Origin: Streptomyces zaomyceticus
GTDB taxonomy: Bacteria > Actinomycetota > Actinomycetes > Streptomycetales > Streptomycetaceae
Direction of reading: 5' to 3'
Assembly (NCBI RefSeq): GCF_014656215.1
Contig: NZ_BNBZ01000011.1
Span: 124,001-188,000, forward strand
Length of the DNA: 64,000 bases
The notes under the pieces: model-generated
Told to the model about the DNA's origin: nothing
Database searches by the model: none
Seen by the model: the letters and a program-made list of their open reading frames with translations, nothing else
Made by a program: the position numbers and the translations under genes
Shown: piece after piece, positions 42,445 to 50,921 of the stretch
Layout: each line of letters begins with the position of its first letter
Position numbering within the stretch: position 1 is the first letter of the stretch

Positions 42445-43482
42445 TCAGTCCTGCTTCTTCCTCCGTGTGCCGAAGACGATCTCGTCCCAGCTCGGCACCG
42501 CCGCACGACGGCCCGGACGGACGCCGTCCGCCTCGGCCTGGCGGTCCGTGGTGCCGGTGAGCCGGTCCCGGTGGCCCGAGACCGCGCGGGGCATCAGGAC
42601 GTCGGCGTACGCGGAACCGGCGCCGGCCGACGCGGCGGGAGCCGGCGGCTCCTCCGCCTCCGCCTCCTCCAGGGGCTCCGACGAGTCCGGCTGCTCGGGC
42701 ACGACCATGTCGCCGCGGAAGCTCGGCACGGCCTCCAGAAGGCTCGTCAGGGAGTCCCGCTCCTCCTCCGGCTCGGCCGGCGCGGACGCCCGCTCCAGCT
42801 GGCGGTGGTCGAGCTGACGGTCCAGGGCGCGGTCGAGCGGCCTGTCCCGGGGCAGCCTGGCGATGCGCGGCACGAACGGGAAGCTCGGCTCCGGCGCGGC
42901 GGCGATCGTGTCGTCCGTCTCGCCGATCAGCGCGCGGGCCTCGTCGTCCACGGCCTGGACGAGCCGCCGCGGCGGGTCGTACGTCCAGCTGGCCGTGTGG
43001 ACCTCGCCCGCGACGCGGTAGACGAGCAGCACCTCCCAGGTGCCGTCGTCACGCCGCCAGGAGTCCCACTGGACGGTGTCCTTCTCGGCGCCGCGCAGCA
43101 GCAGCCGCTCCTGCACCGCCTCGCCGAGCTGGGGGCCGCTGTTCTCGCCGGGCCTGCGGACCGGGGTCTTGCGGGCCCGCTCCGCCATGAAGGCGCGCTC
43201 GGCGAGCACGGGGCCCTCGAAGCGGCGTACGCGGTCGACGGGGATGCCGGCGAGCTGGGCGACCTCCTCGGCGGAGGCACCGGCCCTTATACGGGCCTGG
43301 ATGTCGCGGGGGCGGAGGTGGCTCTCCACCTCGATCTCGATCTGGCCGAGGCGCGCGCGGTCGTTGCGCACGGCGGCGCGGAGCCGCTCGTCGATCGGAA
43401 GTGTGTACTCCGTGCTGTCAGCAGCCTTCAGCACCAGTCGTGTGCCGTCGTTGGAGACGGCCACGACACGCAGTTCGGGCAT
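42445..43482 (-). CDS. sepH: Cell division protein SepH
   Basis: 345-residue actinobacterial protein that I recognise as SepH (formerly DUF3071), which binds FtsZ and promotes its assembly during sporulation septation. The N-terminus 'MPELRVVAVSNDGTRLVLK' and a helix-turn-helix-like region ('GASAEEVAQLAGIPVDRVRR', about 90-109) are almost as I remember in other Streptomyces. The rest is poorly conserved and acidic, ending in 'FGTRRKKQD'. ATG 43482 is the conserved start. Monocistronic, with a terminator on its 3' side. Confidence 0.93.
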   Translation of the reverse strand: MPELRVVAVSNDGTRLVLKAADSTEYTLPIDERLRAAVRNDRARLGQIEIEVESHLRPRDIQARIRAGASAEEVAQLAGIPVDRVRRFEGPVLAERAFMAERARKTPVRRPGENSGPQLGEAVQERLLLRGAEKDTVQWDSWRRDDGTWEVLLVYRVAGEVHTASWTYDPPRRLVQAVDDEARALIGETDDTIAAAPEPSFPFVPRIARLPRDRPLDRALDRQLDHRQLERASAPAEPEEERDSLTSLLEAVPSFRGDMVVPEQPDSSEPLEEAEAEEPPAPAASAGAGSAYADVLMPRAVSGHRDRLTGTTDRQAEADGVRPGRRAAVPSWDEIVFGTRRKKQD

Positions 43483-43947
43483 GGGGACCTCCCGGGTGGT
43501 GCCTGCCGACGTCACGTGCGTCGCTGCTTCCGCTAGTCGAGTGTGGCCTGCCCGGGTGCAGCCTGCCACTACCTTGCCGAGTTGCCCGGCGTGTCGGGCG
43601 TGGACCCTGGAACGCCGTTATGACACGGTTACCGGTTTGCTACCCGGAGTGACCGGTCGTCACTCCTTGCAGTCGGTTTCCGTGCGATGCCGAGGCGCCG
43701 CCGGTTCGAGCGCCGTCTCCGGCTCCCTCCCCTTGATCGCGGGCACCCGTGAAGGCGTCCGGACCCAGGGTTCGCCAATGTACTCCATTCGGGCCACCTG
43801 GGTGGACCGGCGCGCCGCCCAACTTCTCGGGCGGTACGGGAGTTGAGTGTCCGCGATCTTCCCCCGTACGTGTCGCTCTTCACAGAACCAGCAGAAACGG
43901 AACTATTCGCTTCCCCCATATGTCCCTTCTGGGTGCAAGGCGAACGG
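43483..43947. other. Divergent intergenic region with an inverted repeat
   Basis: 465 bp between sepH (minus) and the next gene (plus). GGAGTGAC (43646-43653) and GTCACTCC (43659-43666) form an inverted repeat with a 5-base spacer, a candidate operator or hairpin. The ATG-distal part before 43948 is less GC-rich (around 43895-43925), fitting a promoter. A longer start at 43843 for the next gene is possible but unconvincing. Confidence 0.5.
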
Positions 43948-44904
43948 ATGAGCCTCCAGGGGCTGGAGCAGGGGTTGGAGATGCGCCACAGGCCGGAAAC
44001 CGACAGGGACGAGCCGGAGGAGGGGGAGGGCGGGAAGCGAAGGATCGACCTGAGCGTGGCTCAGGTCTCGGGCAGCGCCCTGGCCGCGGTCATCGCCGCC
44101 AAACTCGCCTCCACCCTCGGCGTGTACGGCACGATCCTGGGCGCCGGTGTGATCAGTGTCATCGCCACCTGCGGCGGCCCGCTCTTCCAGCACCTCTTCC
44201 GGCGCACCGGTGAACAGGTGCGCGACGTGACCGTCGCCGCCAAGCCGAAGGCCCGTCAGGTGCCGCTCGCCCCCGGGCCCCGGGACGACCGCACCCTGAT
44301 GCTCGGCACGCTCCGGGCACCCGCCACCGTCGAGGAGTACGACGGCGAGTACGGCGAGGAGTTCGGCGCGGCGACCACCCACGGCACCCGGGTCCGCGGC
44401 TGGAAGCGTCCCGCGATCGCGGCGGCCCTGGTCTTCGGCGTCACGATGGGCGGCATCACCACCTACGAACTGGTTTCGGGGCAGGACTTCAGCGGCAAGC
44501 AGGGGACCACCACGTTCGGCTCCGTCGTCCGGGGCGGCGGAAGTCCGGCCCGGGACACGCCGCCGGCCGACGAGAAGGACTCCGCGCCCGCGCCCTCCGG
44601 GTCCGCCGACGGCACCGGGCGTCCGGCGGACGGCACCGCCGGCCCGGTGTCCTCGCCGCCCGGCGGGACCCCGACACCGGGCGGCGAGGACACCGGGCGG
44701 AACGGCACCGCCACCCCCTCGCCCGAGCCGACCCCCTCCGACTCCACCGGCGGCGAGCCGACGCCCACCCCGACGCCGACCGGGCCGACGACGGAACCGA
44801 CCGCCCCGACCCAGGACCCGACCACCGGGACGGGCGGGCCGCGGACGCCGTCGGCCCCGGCCCCGGCCGAGGCCGGGAACGGGGCCGACGCGGTCGCCGG
44901 GTGA
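43948..44904 (+). CDS. Hypothetical membrane protein with Pro/Thr/Ser-rich tail
   Basis: 318-residue protein not assigned to a family. A short acidic N-terminus precedes 'LAAVIAAKLASTLGVYGTIL' and the next hydrophobic stretch (about 43-75). A polar segment and a single helix ('AIAAALVFGVTMGGITTYEL', about 155-175) follow. From there to the end it is low-complexity, rich in Pro, Thr, Gly and Asp, likely outside the membrane and crossing the wall. ATG 43948 has AAGG 7 bases upstream. It lies next to conserved genes, so it is probably a conserved Streptomyces surface protein. Confidence 0.7.
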   Translation: MSLQGLEQGLEMRHRPETDRDEPEEGEGGKRRIDLSVAQVSGSALAAVIAAKLASTLGVYGTILGAGVISVIATCGGPLFQHLFRRTGEQVRDVTVAAKPKARQVPLAPGPRDDRTLMLGTLRAPATVEEYDGEYGEEFGAATTHGTRVRGWKRPAIAAALVFGVTMGGITTYELVSGQDFSGKQGTTTFGSVVRGGGSPARDTPPADEKDSAPAPSGSADGTGRPADGTAGPVSSPPGGTPTPGGEDTGRNGTATPSPEPTPSDSTGGEPTPTPTPTGPTTEPTAPTQDPTTGTGGPRTPSAPAPAEAGNGADAVAG

Positions 44905-44907
44905 CCG

Positions 44908-46248
44908 TCAGTCGCCCAGGACGCGGCGCAGGTAGTCGTTGGCGAAGAGCCGGTCGGGGTCGAGCCGGTCGCGCAGCGCAGTGAACTCGGCGAAGCGCGG
45001 GTAGACCTCGGAAAAGTAGCCGGCGTCACGGGTGTGGACCTTGCCCCAGTGGGGGCGGCCCCCGTGCGCCGTCATGATGCGCTCCACCGCGGTGAAGTAC
45101 GCGCGGTGGGGAGTTCCCTTGTACAGGTGGACGGCGATGTACGCGGTCTCCCGCCCGGAGGCCGTGGACAGCGCGATGTCGTCCGCCGGGGCCGTCCGCA
45201 CCTCCACCGGGAAGCTCACCTTGAGCGGCGAGCGCTCCACCATCGCCTTGACCTCGCGCAGCGCCGCGACCGCCGCCTCACGCGGAAGCGCGTACTCCAT
45301 CTCCAGGAAGCGCACCCGGCGCGGCGAGGTGAAGACCTTGTAGGGGATGTCGGTGTACGTACGGGCCGACAGGGCCCGGCTGGAGAGCTTGGCGATCGAG
45401 GGGATGGCCGGCGGCACCGCGCGGCCCAGCGAGCAGGCCACCTGGAACAGCCCGTTGGAGAGGAGCTCGTCCTCGATCCAGCCGCTGACCCGTCCGGGAG
45501 GAGCGGCGGGGCCCGCACTGCGGTTGTTGCGCTTGGTGTTGCAGTTGTCCGTGTGGGGGAACCAGTAGAACTCGAAGTGCTCGTTCTCCGCGTGCAGCGC
45601 GTCGAACTCCGAGGCGACCCGGTCGAAGGTCATGGGCTCCTCCCGCGCGGTGAGCAGGAACACCGGCTCCACGGCGAAGGTGATCGCGGTGACCACCCCG
45701 AGGGCGCCGAGCCCGATCCGGGCGGCCGCGAAGACCTCCGGATTCTCCTTCTCCGAACAGGTGAGCAGTTCGCCCGAGGCCGTCACCAGCTCCAGCTCGC
45801 GGATCTGCGCGGCTATCGAGGCCGAGTCGCGGCCCGTGCCGTGCGTGCCGGTGGAGGTCGCCCCGGCGACGGTCTGCTCCATGATGTCGCCCATGTTCGT
45901 GAGCGACAGGCCCTCCCGGGCCAGCGCCACGTTGAGCCGCTTGAGCGGGGTGCCCGACTCGACCGTCACGGTCATCGCCTCGCGGTCGATCCGCCGGATC
46001 CCGGTCAGCAGCCCCGGCCGGATCAGCACGCCGTCGGTGGCCGCGATCGAGGTGAAGGAATGGCCGGTGCCGACCGTCTTCACCCGCAGCCCGTCCTCGG
46101 CCGCCCGGCGCACCGCCTCGGCGAGCTCCTCGGCCGAGGCCGGGCTCACCTCCCGCACGGGGCGGGAGGTGACGTTCCCCGCCCAGTTACGCCACGGGCT
46201 GTCCGCCGTCCTGGCGCTCCCCGACCCCGCTGTTGTCGTCCCGCTCAC
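44908..46248 (-). CDS. FAD-linked oxidoreductase, D-arabinono-1,4-lactone oxidase-like
   Basis: 446-residue protein with an N-terminal FAD-binding (p-cresol methylhydroxylase-like) domain: 'VKTVGTGHSFTSIAATDGVL' near the start and 'ATSTGTHGTGRD' for the pyrophosphate. The C-terminal domain ends in 'PHWGKVHTRDAGYFSEVYPR', the HWxK signature of sugar-lactone oxidases. GTG 46248 has GGGAGGGG upstream. It overlaps the end of the MFS gene by 62 bp and is probably cotranscribed. It oxidises an aldonolactone or polyol such as xylitol; which is unclear. Confidence 0.85.
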   Translation of the reverse strand: MSGTTTAGSGSARTADSPWRNWAGNVTSRPVREVSPASAEELAEAVRRAAEDGLRVKTVGTGHSFTSIAATDGVLIRPGLLTGIRRIDREAMTVTVESGTPLKRLNVALAREGLSLTNMGDIMEQTVAGATSTGTHGTGRDSASIAAQIRELELVTASGELLTCSEKENPEVFAAARIGLGALGVVTAITFAVEPVFLLTAREEPMTFDRVASEFDALHAENEHFEFYWFPHTDNCNTKRNNRSAGPAAPPGRVSGWIEDELLSNGLFQVACSLGRAVPPAIPSIAKLSSRALSARTYTDIPYKVFTSPRRVRFLEMEYALPREAAVAALREVKAMVERSPLKVSFPVEVRTAPADDIALSTASGRETAYIAVHLYKGTPHRAYFTAVERIMTAHGGRPHWGKVHTRDAGYFSEVYPRFAEFTALRDRLDPDRLFANDYLRRVLGD

Positions 46249-47506
46249 GCTGCCCCTCCCGGTTCGGAGCCGGCCTGCGAAGCCGGCGGTGTCCGAGGAG
46301 ACCCACCGCGACCGCGAGCGCACCCGAGACGACGGGCACCACGTACCCCGCCTCGGCCCCCGACGCGTCGACCACCCAGCCGGCGGCCGAGGAGCCGAGC
46401 GCCACGCCGATCGCGAGCCCGGTACCCGTCCAGGTCATGCCCTCGGTCAGCTTGGTGCGCGGTACGTGCGCTTCGACGAGGGCCATGGTGGTCACCATCG
46501 TCGGTGCGATGGACAGGCCCGCGACAAAGAGCGCCACGGCCAGCAACGGCAAGTTCCCGGCCAGTAGGAGGGGGATCATACTCACGGCCATCGCGCACAC
46601 GCCCAGAAGCCAGCGACGGGACGGCTCGCCCTTGAGGTGGAGCAGCCCGAAGACGGCGCCGGCCAGACAGGATCCCAGCGCGTAGACGGCCAGAACGAGA
46701 CTGGCGGCGGCCTTGTGTCCCTGCTCCTCGGCGAAGGCCACGGTCACCACGTCGACCGAGCCGAAGATGGCGCCGGTGGCGACGAAGGCGAGGGCCAGGA
46801 CCTGGAGGCCGGGGGAGCGGAGCGCGGAGACGCTCCGGTCGTCGCCCTGATGGGGATGGGGGACCGGCTCGGTGGCGCGCTGCGAGGTCAGCCAGAAGAC
46901 ACCGATGGTCAGGAACACCCCGGCGAACAGCGGGCCGGCCTCGGGGAACCAGGTGGTCGACAGGCCGATCGAGATGATCGGCCCGAAGATGAAGCACACC
47001 TCGTCGACGATCGACTCCCAGGAGTACGCCGTGTGCAGGCGCCGCTCGTCGCCCCGGTAGATCTCGGCCCAGCGGGCCCGCGTCATGGCGCCGACGCTCG
47101 GCACGCAGCCGATCACGGCGGTGAAGACGAAGAGCGTCCAGTCCGGGGCCTTCTGCTGCACACAGACGAGGAGCCCGGCGGCCGCCGCGAGCGAGACCAG
47201 CGTCACCGGGCGCAGCACCCGCCGCTGCCCGTGCCGGTCGACCAGGCGGGAGACCAGGGGGCCGAGGACGGCGGCGGACATCGCGAGCGTCGCCGAGAGC
47301 GCGCCGGCGAGCCCGTAGCGGCCGGTGACCTGCGAGATCATGGTCACGATGCCGATGCCCATCATGGACAGGGGCATGCGGCCGAAGAGCCCGGCGACGG
47401 AGAACGCGGTGGTGCCGGGCGCCTTGAAGATCGCGCGGTAGGGACTGGGCAAGGGGCTCTCCGGATCTCCGTGCTTCGGAGCGGGCTCCGCGCGACGACT
47501 CAACAC
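46187..47506 (-). CDS. MFS transporter
   Basis: 439-residue membrane protein with about 12 hydrophobic segments and MFS motif A 'SRLVDRHGQRRVLR'. The start is GTG 47506 (or the next codon, TTG 47503). There is no Shine-Dalgarno sequence; instead TATTAAT lies just upstream, so the message may be leaderless. The C-terminal 21 codons overlap the oxidase gene. A transporter of unknown substrate. Confidence 0.83.
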   Translation of the reverse strand: MLSRRAEPAPKHGDPESPLPSPYRAIFKAPGTTAFSVAGLFGRMPLSMMGIGIVTMISQVTGRYGLAGALSATLAMSAAVLGPLVSRLVDRHGQRRVLRPVTLVSLAAAAGLLVCVQQKAPDWTLFVFTAVIGCVPSVGAMTRARWAEIYRGDERRLHTAYSWESIVDEVCFIFGPIISIGLSTTWFPEAGPLFAGVFLTIGVFWLTSQRATEPVPHPHQGDDRSVSALRSPGLQVLALAFVATGAIFGSVDVVTVAFAEEQGHKAAASLVLAVYALGSCLAGAVFGLLHLKGEPSRRWLLGVCAMAVSMIPLLLAGNLPLLAVALFVAGLSIAPTMVTTMALVEAHVPRTKLTEGMTWTGTGLAIGVALGSSAAGWVVDASGAEAGYVVPVVSGALAVAVGLLGHRRLRRPAPNREGQRERDDNSGVGERQDGGQPVA

Positions 47507-47626
47507 GTGTAATTAATAGCTAAAGCCTACGGTGTTGAAGTCGATGGGTCATCCCCAATTCTCGGCCGGACGCCGACGGACGGGCCGCGCCGTTCGGCGC
47601 ATGCGGCGGGTGGGAGGATCGGTGCC

Positions 47627-48754
47627 ATGTCCGATCAGCACGATCCCGCCCCGTACGACGCCCTGCTGCTGCTCTCGTTCGGCGGCCCCGAGGGCCCGGA
47701 CGACGTGGTCCCGTTCCTGGAGAACGTGACGCGCGGCCGAGGCATCCCGAAGGAACGGCTCAAGGAAGTGGGGCAGCACTACTTCCTCTTCGGCGGCGTC
47801 TCCCCGATCAACGACCAGAACCGCGCGCTCCTCGACGCGCTGCGGACGGATTTCGCGGCGGCCGGCCTGAAGACGCCCGTCCACTGGGGAAACCGGAACT
47901 GGGCCCCGTACCTCACCGACACCCTCCGCGAGATGATCACCGACGGCCACCGCCATATCGCCGTCCTCACCACCAGCGCCTACGCCTCCTACTCCGGCTG
48001 CCGCCAGTACCGCGAGAACCTCGCCGACGCGCTCGCCACCCTGGAGGCGGAAGGACTGCCGCTGCCCCGGGTCGACAAGCTGCGGCACTACTTCAACCAC
48101 CCCGGCTTCGTCGAACCGATGATCGAGGGCGTCCTCGCCTCCCTCGCCGAACTCGACCCGGCCGTCCGCGACGGCGCCCACCTCGCCTTCACCACCCACT
48201 CCATCCCGGACTCCGCCGCCGACACCTCAGGACCGGTCACCGAGCACGGCGAGGGCGGGGCCTACGTCCGCCAGCACCTCGACGTGGCACGGCTGATCGC
48301 CGACGCGGTCCGCGACCGGACCGGGACCGATCACCCGTGGGAACTCGTCTACCAGTCCCGCAGCGGCGCCCCCCACATCCCCTGGCTGGAGCCGGACATC
48401 TGCGACCACCTGGAGACACTGCACGGAGCCGGGGCACCCGCCGTCGTCATGGTCCCCATCGGCTTCGTCTCCGACCACATGGAAGTCCTCTACGATCTTG
48501 ACACCGAGGCCACGGCCAAGGCCGCCGACCTCGGTCTGCCCGTCCGGCGCTCGGCCACCGTCGGCGCCGACCCGCGCTTCGCCGCCGCCGTCCGCGAGCT
48601 CCTCCTGGAACGGGCCGCTCACGAGCGGGGCACCCGGGTCGAGCGGTGCGCCCTGGGCGCGCTCGGGCCCTCCCACGACCTGTGCCCGATCGGCTGCTGC
48701 CCGGCCAGGGCGGAGCGCCCGGCGGCAGCCGGCGCCGACAGCCCGTACGCGTAA
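47627..48754 (+). CDS. hemH: Coproporphyrin III ferrochelatase
   Basis: 375-residue ferrochelatase of the Gram-positive/actinobacterial pathway (also called CpfC), inserting iron into coproporphyrin III. 'LLLSFGGPEGPDDV' at the start and 'AFTTHSIPDSAAD' with the metal-site histidine are characteristic. Cysteines in 'YSGCRQYREN' and 'LCPIGCCP' match the [2Fe-2S] cluster ligands of actinobacterial enzymes. It starts an operon with the phosphatase gene 9 bp downstream. Confidence 0.92.
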   Translation: MSDQHDPAPYDALLLLSFGGPEGPDDVVPFLENVTRGRGIPKERLKEVGQHYFLFGGVSPINDQNRALLDALRTDFAAAGLKTPVHWGNRNWAPYLTDTLREMITDGHRHIAVLTTSAYASYSGCRQYRENLADALATLEAEGLPLPRVDKLRHYFNHPGFVEPMIEGVLASLAELDPAVRDGAHLAFTTHSIPDSAADTSGPVTEHGEGGAYVRQHLDVARLIADAVRDRTGTDHPWELVYQSRSGAPHIPWLEPDICDHLETLHGAGAPAVVMVPIGFVSDHMEVLYDLDTEATAKAADLGLPVRRSATVGADPRFAAAVRELLLERAAHERGTRVERCALGALGPSHDLCPIGCCPARAERPAAAGADSPYA

Positions 48755-48763
48755 GGAGACCCT

Positions 48764-49564
48764 GTGACCGACCCGCTTCTCGCAGAACTGCTCGACCTCG
48801 CCCTGGAGGCCGCCCGGCGGGCCGGAGCGCTGCTGCGCGACGGCAGGCCGGACGACCTGGCGGTGGCGGACACCAAGACGAGTCCCATCGACGTCGTCAC
48901 CGAGATGGACATCGCCGCCGAGAAGCTGATCACCGGCTTCCTCGCCGAGCACCGCCCGCAGGACGGCTTCCTCGGCGAGGAGGGCGCGTCCAGCCCCGGC
49001 ACCAGCGGAGTCCGCTGGGTCATCGACCCGCTCGACGGCACCGTGAACTACCTCTACGGCCTGCCGACCTGGGCGGTCTCGATCGCCGCCGAACGGGACG
49101 GCGAGACCGTCGTCGGCGTCGTCGACGCCCCGATGCGCGGCGAGGTGTACCGGGCCGTCCTCGGCGGCGGCGCGTACGAGGGCGACCGGCGCCTCGCCGT
49201 CCGCCCCTCGCCCTCCCTCGACCAGGCCCTCGTCGGCACCGGCTTCGGCTACGTCCGGTCCCGGCGCGAGGCGCAGGCGGCCGTGGCCCTGCGCATGATC
49301 CCGCAGGTCCGTGACATCCGTCGCGGGGGATCGGCCGCCATCGACCTCTGCGACGTCGCCGCCGGCCGTCTCGACGCCTACTACGAGCGCGGCCTCAACC
49401 CCTGGGACCTCGCCGCGGGCGCGCTGATCGCCCGCGAGGCGGGCGGGCTGACCGGGGGCCGGCCGGGGGAGCCGGAGTCCGGCGAACTGACCGTGGCGGC
49501 CTCCCCGGGCCTCTTCGGCCCGCTCCAGGAGATCCTGGAGGACCTGGGCGCCTGGCGCGACTAG
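48764..49564 (+). CDS. Inositol monophosphatase-family phosphatase
   Basis: 266-residue Mg2+/Li+-sensitive phosphatase. Metal ligands appear in 'FLGEEGA', 'WVIDPLDGTVNYLYG' and 'GLNPWDLAAGALIAREAGG'; 'SPIDVVTEMD' provides the threonine and aspartates near the N-terminus. Substrates of this family include inositol phosphates, histidinol phosphate and fructose bisphosphate. GTG 48764 has AAGGAG with 5-base spacing. A strong terminator follows. Confidence 0.9.
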   Translation: MTDPLLAELLDLALEAARRAGALLRDGRPDDLAVADTKTSPIDVVTEMDIAAEKLITGFLAEHRPQDGFLGEEGASSPGTSGVRWVIDPLDGTVNYLYGLPTWAVSIAAERDGETVVGVVDAPMRGEVYRAVLGGGAYEGDRRLAVRPSPSLDQALVGTGFGYVRSRREAQAAVALRMIPQVRDIRRGGSAAIDLCDVAAGRLDAYYERGLNPWDLAAGALIAREAGGLTGGRPGEPESGELTVAASPGLFGPLQEILEDLGAWRD

Positions 49565-49578
49565 CGGTCGCCCGGTGG

Positions 49579-49625
49579 ACGTGCGAGGGCCCCGGTGCCG
49601 GGACGGCGCCGGGGCCCTCGCACGT
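49579..49625. terminator. Strong terminator after the phosphatase gene
   Basis: Perfect 17-bp stem (49579-49595 with 49609-49625, ACGTGCGAGGGCCCCGG and its complement) around a 13-base loop. It serves the rightward gene and perhaps the small leftward gene as well. Confidence 0.8.
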
Positions 49626-49650
49626 GTGCGGTTCAGGACGGGTGGGTCGG

Positions 49651-49703
49651 TCGTACGGGTGCGTCGGTCGTACGGGTCGTACGGGTCGTACGGGTCGTAC
49701 GGG
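49651..49703. repeat. 9-bp tandem repeat TCGTACGGG
   Basis: Four contiguous perfect copies (49668-49703) and one separate copy (49651-49659). The array stops exactly at the stop codon of the small minus-strand gene, so it lies in that gene's 3' flank. Confidence 0.9.
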
Positions 49704-49877
49704 TCAGACGCGCGTCGCGGCGACCTCGACGCCGTGCTCGGCGGCGAGCCGGTGCAGGTCGTCCAGCTCCGCCTGCTCGACCTCCGCCAAGTAGTCGTCG
49801 CCCGTCTCACGAGCCCGCGTGAGGTCCGTCTGCGTGGTCCTGATGCGGTGCAGCAGGCCTGCGGTGAAAGCGTCCAT
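49704..49877 (-). CDS. Small conserved-looking hypothetical protein, 57 aa
   Basis: 57-residue acidic protein: 'MDAFTAGLLHRIRTTQTDL' starts an amphipathic helix and 'YLAEVEQAELDDLHRLAAEH' continues it, so it is probably a two-helix bundle or coiled coil. The end is 'VEVAATRV'. Good codon bias and ATG 49877 support it as a real gene; I recall similar small genes between the phosphatase and cutRS. A longer in-frame extension upstream to 50135 has no sign of being coding. Function unknown. Confidence 0.72.
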   Translation of the reverse strand: MDAFTAGLLHRIRTTQTDLTRARETGDDYLAEVEQAELDDLHRLAAEHGVEVAATRV

Positions 49878-50263
49878 CGTGCGCCCCCTCGTCATGGGTC
49901 CGGTGGCACGGGGGTGTGCCGAGGGTGGGTGGATCACGCACTGCGATCCCTGGGGGACAGAGCGGTATGTGGCGCGCCACATACAGGGCGTGATCACGGG
50001 GTGTGCAGTCGTCCTCCCCAGCCCCTTCCTCAAAGAAACCTCAACTGGCCCGTGAATCCGGTGAATTCTTCGATCCCGGTCGCGCGCCCCGTCGTACGCC
50101 CCCGCGCGACGCCCGCTCGACGCCCGCTCGTCCAAGGGCCCCGCACCGCCGTCTTACAGCCGGTTTACGCGCGTACGGGGCAGGATGGACACGCACAGTC
50201 AGTGCTCAGGTCTTCGGTGCGGTCCCCGCCCGGACCGCCATTTCAACGGGAAGGATGTACGAC
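49878..50263. other. Divergent region upstream of cutR
   Basis: 386 bp between the small gene and cutR with a 20-bp palindrome (listed separately), an A-rich stretch at 50033-50047, and the direct repeat CGACGCCCGCTCG (twice, near 50110-50135). A CTTACAGCCGGTTTAC segment (50151-50167) is a possible promoter element. No gene seen. Confidence 0.5.
49965..49984. promoter_or_regulatory. Perfect 20-bp palindrome upstream of cutR
   Basis: GTATGTGGCGCGCCACATAC reads the same on both strands, with no spacer. It lies about 90 bp upstream of the small gene start and 280 bp upstream of cutR. A dimeric regulator site is the natural reading. It has no T-tract and lies away from gene ends, so a terminator is unlikely. 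Confidence 0.6.
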
Positions 50264-50917
50264 GTGCGCGTACTCGTCGTCGAGGACGAGCAGCTGCTCG
50301 CCGATGCGGTGGCCACCGGACTGCGCCGGGAGGCCATGGCCGTCGACGTCGTGTACGACGGCGCCGCGGCCCTGGAGCGGGTGGGAGTCAACGACTACGA
50401 CGTCGTCGTCCTCGACCGCGACCTGCCCCTCGTCCACGGCGACGACGTCTGCCGCCGGATCGTGGAGCTCGGCATGCCCACCCGCGTCCTGATGCTCACC
50501 GCGTCCGGCGATGTCAGCGACCGTGTCGAGGGTCTGGAGCTCGGCGCGGACGACTACCTTCCCAAGCCCTTCGCCTTCACCGAGCTCACCGCGCGCGTGC
50601 GCGCCCTCGGCCGTCGTACGAGCGTGCCCCTGCCGCCCGTGCTGGAGCGCGCCGGCATCAAGCTCGACCCCAACCGCCGAGAGGTCTTCCGCGAGGGCAA
50701 GGAGGTCCAGCTCGCGCCGAAGGAGTTCGCCGTCCTGGAGGTCCTCATGCGCAGCGAGGGCGCCGTCGTCTCGGCCGAGCAGCTTCTGGAGAAGGCATGG
50801 GACGAGAACACCGACCCGTTCACCAATGTCGTGCGCGTCACCGTCATGACGCTGCGCCGCAAGCTCGGCGAGCCGCCGGTCATCGTCACCGTCCCCGGCT
50901 CCGGGTACCGGATCTGA
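50264..50917 (+). CDS. cutR: Response regulator CutR
   Basis: 217-residue OmpR/PhoB-type response regulator. The phosphoacceptor is D51 in 'DYDVVVLDRDLP'; the receiver ends in 'DDYLPKPFAF' and the C-terminal winged helix includes 'VVRVTVMTLRRKLGEPP'. GTG 50264 is preferred: GGGAAGGA lies 8 bases before it but directly abuts ATG 50255, and the resulting length matches what I recall for CutR. CutR-CutS is a Streptomyces envelope two-component system first linked to actinorhodin production. Confidence 0.9.
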   Translation: MRVLVVEDEQLLADAVATGLRREAMAVDVVYDGAAALERVGVNDYDVVVLDRDLPLVHGDDVCRRIVELGMPTRVLMLTASGDVSDRVEGLELGADDYLPKPFAFTELTARVRALGRRTSVPLPPVLERAGIKLDPNRREVFREGKEVQLAPKEFAVLEVLMRSEGAVVSAEQLLEKAWDENTDPFTNVVRVTVMTLRRKLGEPPVIVTVPGSGYRI

Positions 50918-50921
50918 CCTG

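Noticed and set aside
49651..49703. CRISPR array
   Set aside because: Repeat units are 9 bp with no spacers and no cas genes; it is a simple tandem repeat.
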